From a bacterium (GTDB lineage: Bacteria > JAUVQV01 > DATDCY01), in assembly GCA_036524115.1 (NCBI GenBank), contig DATDCY010000246.1, positions 1 through 20,910 of the forward strand: 20,910 bases of DNA. Reading direction: 5' to 3'. Positions 16,429 to 20,910 of this stretch are shown here, piece by piece. Positions within the stretch are counted from its first letter, which is position 1. Every line of letters starts with the position of its first letter. Under the pieces are notes generated by a model. That model saw only the letters and a program-made list of their open reading frames with translations, had not been told where the DNA came from and made no database searches. The position numbers and the translations under genes are program-made.

Positions 16429-16432
<4 letters not shown>
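15710..16432 (+). CDS. livG: Branched-chain amino acid ABC transporter ATP-binding protein LivG
   Basis: A 240-residue ATPase of the ABC family that powers LivHM. Walker A is GPNGAGKT (residues 37-44). Walker B is [13 protein letters not shown] (from about 159) with the catalytic Glu, and the switch His lies in IIEHHMK. The GMARTFQ Q-loop region and the C-terminal extension [22 protein letters not shown] are characteristic of LivG. The ABC signature is unusual: [15 protein letters not shown] (from about 138) in place of the common LSxGQ-type, so the Ser and the Gln are both absent. Such relaxed signatures occur in some LivG-like proteins and the remainder of the site is intact, so activity is still expected. 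It overlaps livM and livF by GTGA junctions. Confidence 0.94.
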
Positions 16433-17145
<713 letters not shown>

Positions 17146-17156
17146 GAGGGAGAGCG

Positions 17157-17801
17157 ATGTTCGTTGCGGACTGGATGACCCGCGAGGTGGTGACCGTCGG
17201 GCCCGACGAGAGCATCGCGCACGCGATGCACCTGATGCGGGAGCGGGGGATCAAGCACCTGCCGGTGCTCAAGGACGGGCGGCTGGTCGGCGTGATCTCC
17301 GACCGGGACATCAAGGCCTTCATGCCGTCGAAGGCCACGACGCTGGACGTCTACGAGATCAACTACCTGCTGGCCAAGGAGACCGTGAAGGACGCGATGG
17401 GCCGGCAGCTCGTGACGACCACCCCGGACGCGCCGGTCGAGGGGGCCGCCCTCGTGATGCTCGAGGGGGACATCGGCTGCCTGCCGGTGGTCGAGGGGGG
17501 GAAGCTCGTCGGCATCATCTCGGACCGCGACATCTTCCGGGCGCTCGTCGACATCACGGGCGCGCGCCACCCCGGCCACCGGATCTTCGTCACGGTGGCC
17601 GACCGGCCGGGCTCCATCCGCGAGGTCGCCGACCGCGTCCGCAACCACGGCTTCAGCCTGCTCGGCATCCTCTCCTCCTACGAGAACGTGCCGAAGGGCT
17701 CGCGGCGCGTGGTGATCCGCACGGGTGTCGCCGGCGACTTCGAGGCGCTGCGCGCGGATCTCCAGGCGGCCTACCCCGGCGTCGACATCCGCAAGGGCTA
17801 G
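17157..17801 (+). CDS. CBS-pair and ACT domain protein (AcuB-like)
   Basis: A 214-residue cytoplasmic regulatory-type protein. CBS motif 1 covers about residues 4-56 (WMTREVVTVGPDESIAHAM, HLPVLKDGRLVGVISDRDI) and CBS motif 2 about 75-130 (AMGRQLVTTTPDAPVE, CLPVVEGGKLVGIISDRDIFRAL). An ACT domain at about 140-212 begins RIFVTVADRPGSIREVADRVRNHGFSL. CBS pairs bind adenine nucleotides or SAM, and ACT domains bind amino acids, so a sensor of amino acid and energy state is inferred. The AcuB proteins that share this layout have no settled biochemical role. It follows livF by 11 bases with a strong AGGAGG (17144-17149), so it is probably part of the liv operon. Branched-chain amino acids are plausible but unproven ligands. 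There is no catalytic domain. Confidence 0.88.
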   Translation: MFVADWMTREVVTVGPDESIAHAMHLMRERGIKHLPVLKDGRLVGVISDRDIKAFMPSKATTLDVYEINYLLAKETVKDAMGRQLVTTTPDAPVEGAALVMLEGDIGCLPVVEGGKLVGIISDRDIFRALVDITGARHPGHRIFVTVADRPGSIREVADRVRNHGFSLLGILSSYENVPKGSRRVVIRTGVAGDFEALRADLQAAYPGVDIRKG

Positions 17802-17820
17802 GGAGGCGCCGGAGCTCGTG

Positions 17821-19569
17821 ATGCTGCGCGTCGTCATCGTCGGCGGGGTCGCCCTCGGGCCCAAGGTCGCGTGCCGGCTTCGGCGGCTGGTGGCCGGCGC
17901 CGAGATCACCGTCGTCGACCAGGACCGCCACATTTCCTATGGCGGCTGCGGCATCCCCTACTACCTGGCCGACGAGGTCCCCGACGAGACGCAGCTGATG
18001 CGCACGAGCTTCCACGCCCTGCGCGACCCGCGCTTCTTCCGCGAGGCCAAGGGGGTGACGGTGCTGCCGCGCACGCGGGCGCTGGCGATCGACCGGGCGC
18101 GGCGGGAGCTGACGGTCCAGGACCTGGAGAGCGGCGAGCGGCGCACGCTGGCGTACGACGCGCTCGTCCTCGGGACCGGGAGCGTCGGCGCCGCCCCGCC
18201 GGTCCCGGGCCGCGACCTGGGCAACGTCTTCATGGTCCAGGGCCTCCAGGACGCGCTCGATCTCAAGCGGGCGCTCATCGGCGAGGACATCCGGCACGCC
18301 GTCGTCGTCGGCGGCGGGGCGATCGGGCTCGAGGTGGTCGAGGGGCTCGTCGAGACCTGGAACCTGCAGGTCACGCTGGTCGAGCGGCTCGGGCACGTGC
18401 TGCCGCAGATCTTCGACGCGACGATCGCCGGCATCGCCGAGGCGACGCTGCGCGCCAAGGGGGTCGCCGTGCACACCGGCGAGTCGCTGCTGCGCCTCGA
18501 GGGCGAGGGCGGGAAGGTCGCGCGCGTGGTGACCGACCGGCGCGTGCTGCCGGCCGAGCTGGTCGTCATCGCCACCGGCGTGCGCCCCAACGCGGTTCTC
18601 GCCCGGGCGGCGGGCCTCGCCATCGGCCCCCTCGGCGGCATCGCGGTGGACGGGCAGCTGCGCACGTCCGACCCGGCGATCTGGGCCGGTGGCGACTGCA
18701 TCGAGGTCCGCTCGCTCATCACCGGCGCGCCGCTGCACGCGCCGCTCGGCTCGCTGGCCAACCGCCAGGGGCGCGTGATCGCCGACAGCATCGCCGGGCG
18801 CCAGACGCGCTTCGACGGCGCCGTGGGCAGCTTCATCGTCAAGCTCTTCGACACGGCGCTCGCGGCGGCCGGGGCGACGCAGGAGCAGGCGCTGGCCGCG
18901 GGCATCGACGCCGAGCGGGCGCTCGTCGTCGGCTACGACCGCGCGCACTTCATGCCGGCGAAGGCGATCCTGGTCCTGCAGCTCATCGTCGACCGGGCGA
19001 CGCGCCGCGTGCTCGGCTTCCAGGGGGCGGGCCCGGCGAACGACGCGCTGCTGGCGCGGGTCGATGCGGTGGCGGCGCTGCTGCGCCACGGGCCGACCGT
19101 GGAGGACATCGGCTCGCTCGAGCTGGCCTACTCGCCGCCGTTCGCCTCCGCGATGGACACGCTCAATGCGCTGGGGAACACGGCCGGCAACCTGCTCGAC
19201 GGGCTGTACCGGCGCATGACGGTGGGCGAGGCGCTCGAGCTGCTCGGCGACCCGGCCTCCGACGTGCTCTTCCTCGACACGAACGCGCCGCGGCAGGCCG
19301 CGCCGTACCTGGCGCGCTACCCGGACCGTTGGGTCAACATCCCCTACGAGCAGGTTGCGTCGCGCGTCGACGAGCTGCCGCGCGGGCGCACGATCGTGAC
19401 GCTCTGCGACTCGGGGATCCGCTCCTTCGAGAGCCAGGTCGTGCTCTCCGCCCACGGCTTCCCGAAGGCGTTCGCGCTGGAGGGCGGGTACAACCTCCTC
19501 AAGCGCCTCGGCGTCGACCTGCTGGCGGAGGGCTGCCCCCCGGCGCCGCCGCCCGCGACCGCCAGGTAG
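17821..19569 (+). CDS. CoA-disulfide / persulfide reductase with C-terminal rhodanese domain
   Basis: A 582-residue flavoprotein with three parts. Residues 1-330 are the FAD/NAD(P)H two-dinucleotide-fold reductase: FAD site VVIVGGVALGPK, single active-site Cys C43 in SYGGCGIPYY, NAD(P)H site VVVGGGAIGLE, and second FAD motif IWAGGDCIEV. About 335-450 is the dimerisation domain with YSPPFASAMDTLN. About 465-575 is a rhodanese domain whose loop TLCDSGIRSFES keeps the catalytic Cys. This architecture (CoADR-RHD/Npsr) reduces CoA disulfide, CoA persulfide or related polysulfides with NAD(P)H, so a role in thiol redox or sulfur handling is inferred. The first glycine-rich loop lacks the usual GGVAGGAS form. 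The start is an ATG at 17821, 6 bases after GGAG, with only 19 bases between it and the CBS-ACT gene, so they are likely co-transcribed. Confidence 0.88.
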   Translation: MLRVVIVGGVALGPKVACRLRRLVAGAEITVVDQDRHISYGGCGIPYYLADEVPDETQLMRTSFHALRDPRFFREAKGVTVLPRTRALAIDRARRELTVQDLESGERRTLAYDALVLGTGSVGAAPPVPGRDLGNVFMVQGLQDALDLKRALIGEDIRHAVVVGGGAIGLEVVEGLVETWNLQVTLVERLGHVLPQIFDATIAGIAEATLRAKGVAVHTGESLLRLEGEGGKVARVVTDRRVLPAELVVIATGVRPNAVLARAAGLAIGPLGGIAVDGQLRTSDPAIWAGGDCIEVRSLITGAPLHAPLGSLANRQGRVIADSIAGRQTRFDGAVGSFIVKLFDTALAAAGATQEQALAAGIDAERALVVGYDRAHFMPAKAILVLQLIVDRATRRVLGFQGAGPANDALLARVDAVAALLRHGPTVEDIGSLELAYSPPFASAMDTLNALGNTAGNLLDGLYRRMTVGEALELLGDPASDVLFLDTNAPRQAAPYLARYPDRWVNIPYEQVASRVDELPRGRTIVTLCDSGIRSFESQVVLSAHGFPKAFALEGGYNLLKRLGVDLLAEGCPPAPPPATAR

Positions 19570-19586
19570 CCGGTCCTTCGCGCGGG

Positions 19587-20910
19587 ATGGTCTTCTCGTC
19601 ATTTGTCTTCCTGGCCGGGTTCCTGCCTGCTTTTCTCGCCATCTACTACCTCTGCCCGGCGCGTTGGCGCAACTGGTGCGCGCTCGGCGCGAGCGTCGTC
19701 TTCTACGCCTGGGGGGCGCCGCGCTTCGTCTTCATCCTGCTCGGCTCGTGCGTCGCCGACTACCTGCTCGGCCGCGAGATCGAGCGCTCGCTCGGCGGCC
19801 CCGGGCACCGGCGCAGGCGGCTGCTCGCGCTGGCCGTGGCCGTCAACCTCGTCTTCTTCCTCTACTTCAAGTACGCGAACTTCCTCGTCCACGAGACCAA
19901 CGGGCTGCTTGCCGCGCTGGGCCTGGGCGCGGTGGCGTGGGCCGACGTCGCGCTCCCGGTCGGGATCTCGTTCATCACCTTCCACAAGATCAGCTACCTG
20001 GTCGACGTCTCCCGCGGCGCGGTGCACGCGGCGCGCTCCTTCCGCGACTACCTCCTCTACATCCTGCTGTTCCCGCAGCTGATCGCCGGGCCGATACTGC
20101 GCTACCACTGGATGGCCGACCAGCTGGCGAAGCGCACGCTCGATCCCGGGAGGATCGAGCAGGGCATCGTGCGCTTCTGCCAGGGCCTTGCGAAGAAGGT
20201 GCTCGTCGCGAACCCCCTCGGTGCCGTGGCGGATGGCGCGTTCGGGGCGCGCCTCGCCGACCTCCCCGGCGAGTACGCGTGGCTCGGGCTGCTCTGCTAC
20301 ACGTTCCAGATCTACTTCGACTTCTCGGGGTACTCGGACATGGCGCTCGGGATCGGGCGCATGCTGGGCTTCGAGTTCGTCGAGAACTTCGACAACCCGT
20401 ACACCGCGCGCAGCTTCACGGACTTCTGGCGGCGCTGGCACATCTCGCTCTCCGCCTGGATGCGCGAGTACCTCTACATCCCGCTCGGCGGGAACCGCGT
20501 CGGGCCGCTGCGGCAGTACGTGAACCTCTGGATCGTCTTCCTGCTCTCGGGCTTCTGGCACGGCGCGAGCTGGAACTTCGTGGCCTGGGGCGGCTGGCAC
20601 GGGCTGTTCCTGACGGTGGACAAGCTCGCCGCCCGCTCCGCCCGGCGCCCCCCCCGCTGGCTCGCCGTCCCCCTGACCTTCCTGCTGGTGGCTCTCGGGT
20701 GGGTGCTCTTCCGCGCGCCCTCGCTGGCGCACGCCCTGGCCTACTGGCGCCGGCTCTTCGACCCCGCGGCGTTCGGAGCGGCGCAGGCGGCTGTCCCGCT
20801 CGGCGAGTTCATCGGGAACCGCGCGTGGGCGATGCTCGCCGTCGCGGCCGCCCTGAGCTTCGGCCCGCTGCTGCGCGGCGCCGCGGCCCGGCCGCCGGCG
20901 GTGCCGGCGG
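19587..20910 (+). CDS. MBOAT family O-acyltransferase (AlgI-type), 3' end cut by window edge
   Basis: The first 441 residues of a multi-pass membrane protein, beginning MVFSSFVFLAGFLPAFLAIYY as in AlgI/DltB-like enzymes. Conserved stretches are FFLYFKYANF, LPVGISFITFHKISYLVDV, FPQLIAGPILRY, QIYFDFSGYSDMALGIGRMLGF, NFDNPYTARSFTDFWRRWHISLS, EYLYIPLGGNR and LLSGFWHGASWNFVAWGGWHG, which carries the catalytic His (about 325). Members move acyl (often acetyl) groups across the membrane onto exopolysaccharide or other envelope polymers. The target here is unknown because the downstream genes, typically an AlgJ/AlgX-like partner, are outside the window. It begins 17 bases after the reductase gene without a clear ribosome binding site. 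Confidence 0.9.
   Translation, partial: MVFSSFVFLAGFLPAFLAIYYLCPARWRNWCALGASVVFYAWGAPRFVFILLGSCVADYLLGREIERSLGGPGHRRRRLLALAVAVNLVFFLYFKYANFLVHETNGLLAALGLGAVAWADVALPVGISFITFHKISYLVDVSRGAVHAARSFRDYLLYILLFPQLIAGPILRYHWMADQLAKRTLDPGRIEQGIVRFCQGLAKKVLVANPLGAVADGAFGARLADLPGEYAWLGLLCYTFQIYFDFSGYSDMALGIGRMLGFEFVENFDNPYTARSFTDFWRRWHISLSAWMREYLYIPLGGNRVGPLRQYVNLWIVFLLSGFWHGASWNFVAWGGWHGLFLTVDKLAARSARRPPRWLAVPLTFLLVALGWVLFRAPSLAHALAYWRRLFDPAAFGAAQAAVPLGEFIGNRAWAMLAVAAALSFGPLLRGAAARPPAVPA

Overview
The window is about 70% GC and densely coded, almost entirely on the + strand. Signal peptides, a periplasmic binding protein and two outer-membrane-type beta-barrels point to a Gram-negative (diderm) bacterium. 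The gene mix (livKHMGF followed by a CBS-ACT protein, a trpGD fusion, M23 and TerC neighbours, REP-like GC-rich palindromes) suggests a Desulfobacterota/Desulfuromonadota-like or similar environmental lineage. That placement is an inference, because no rRNA or marker gene is present.

Left part (1-3774): the 5' end of a glycosyltransferase on the - strand, cut by the window edge, faces a membrane-anchored M23 (LytM) peptidase transcribed from a clear TTGACA/TACAAT promoter. A TerC-family membrane protein follows. Next is a broken gene (2813-3774) for a large membrane + TPR protein. Three recognisable pieces of it survive in three different reading frames, separated by internal deletions.

Central part (3748-10683): a complete tryptophan operon, trpE-trpGD(fused)-trpC-trpF-trpB-trpA, mostly with overlapping start and stop codons. 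In front of it, directly after the broken gene, I find a short leader peptide gene (3786-3857) containing Trp-Trp-Cys-Trp. It is followed by a strong hairpin with a T-rich tail (3897-3949) and by a competing pairing (3846-3856 with 3899-3908). This is the layout of a ribosome-mediated trp attenuator and is the most informative non-obvious feature of the window. REP-like palindromes lie between the attenuator and trpE, between the M23 and terC genes, and (a different family) between trpGD and trpC.

Right part (10694-20910): two tandem paralogous beta-barrel genes share a leader with a small hairpin next to the ribosome binding site. Then comes a complete branched-chain amino acid ABC transporter, livK-livH-livM-livG-livF, followed by a CBS-ACT protein and a CoA-disulfide/persulfide reductase with a C-terminal rhodanese domain, probably one long transcription unit. 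The promoters ahead of the barrel pair and ahead of livK both carry a perfect GC palindrome between the -35 and -10 boxes. The window ends inside an MBOAT (AlgI-type) O-acyltransferase gene.

The overall theme is amino acid supply: tryptophan synthesis under attenuation control beside branched-chain amino acid import. Cell-envelope genes lie at both edges. No tRNA, rRNA, CRISPR array, transposase or prophage gene was seen.
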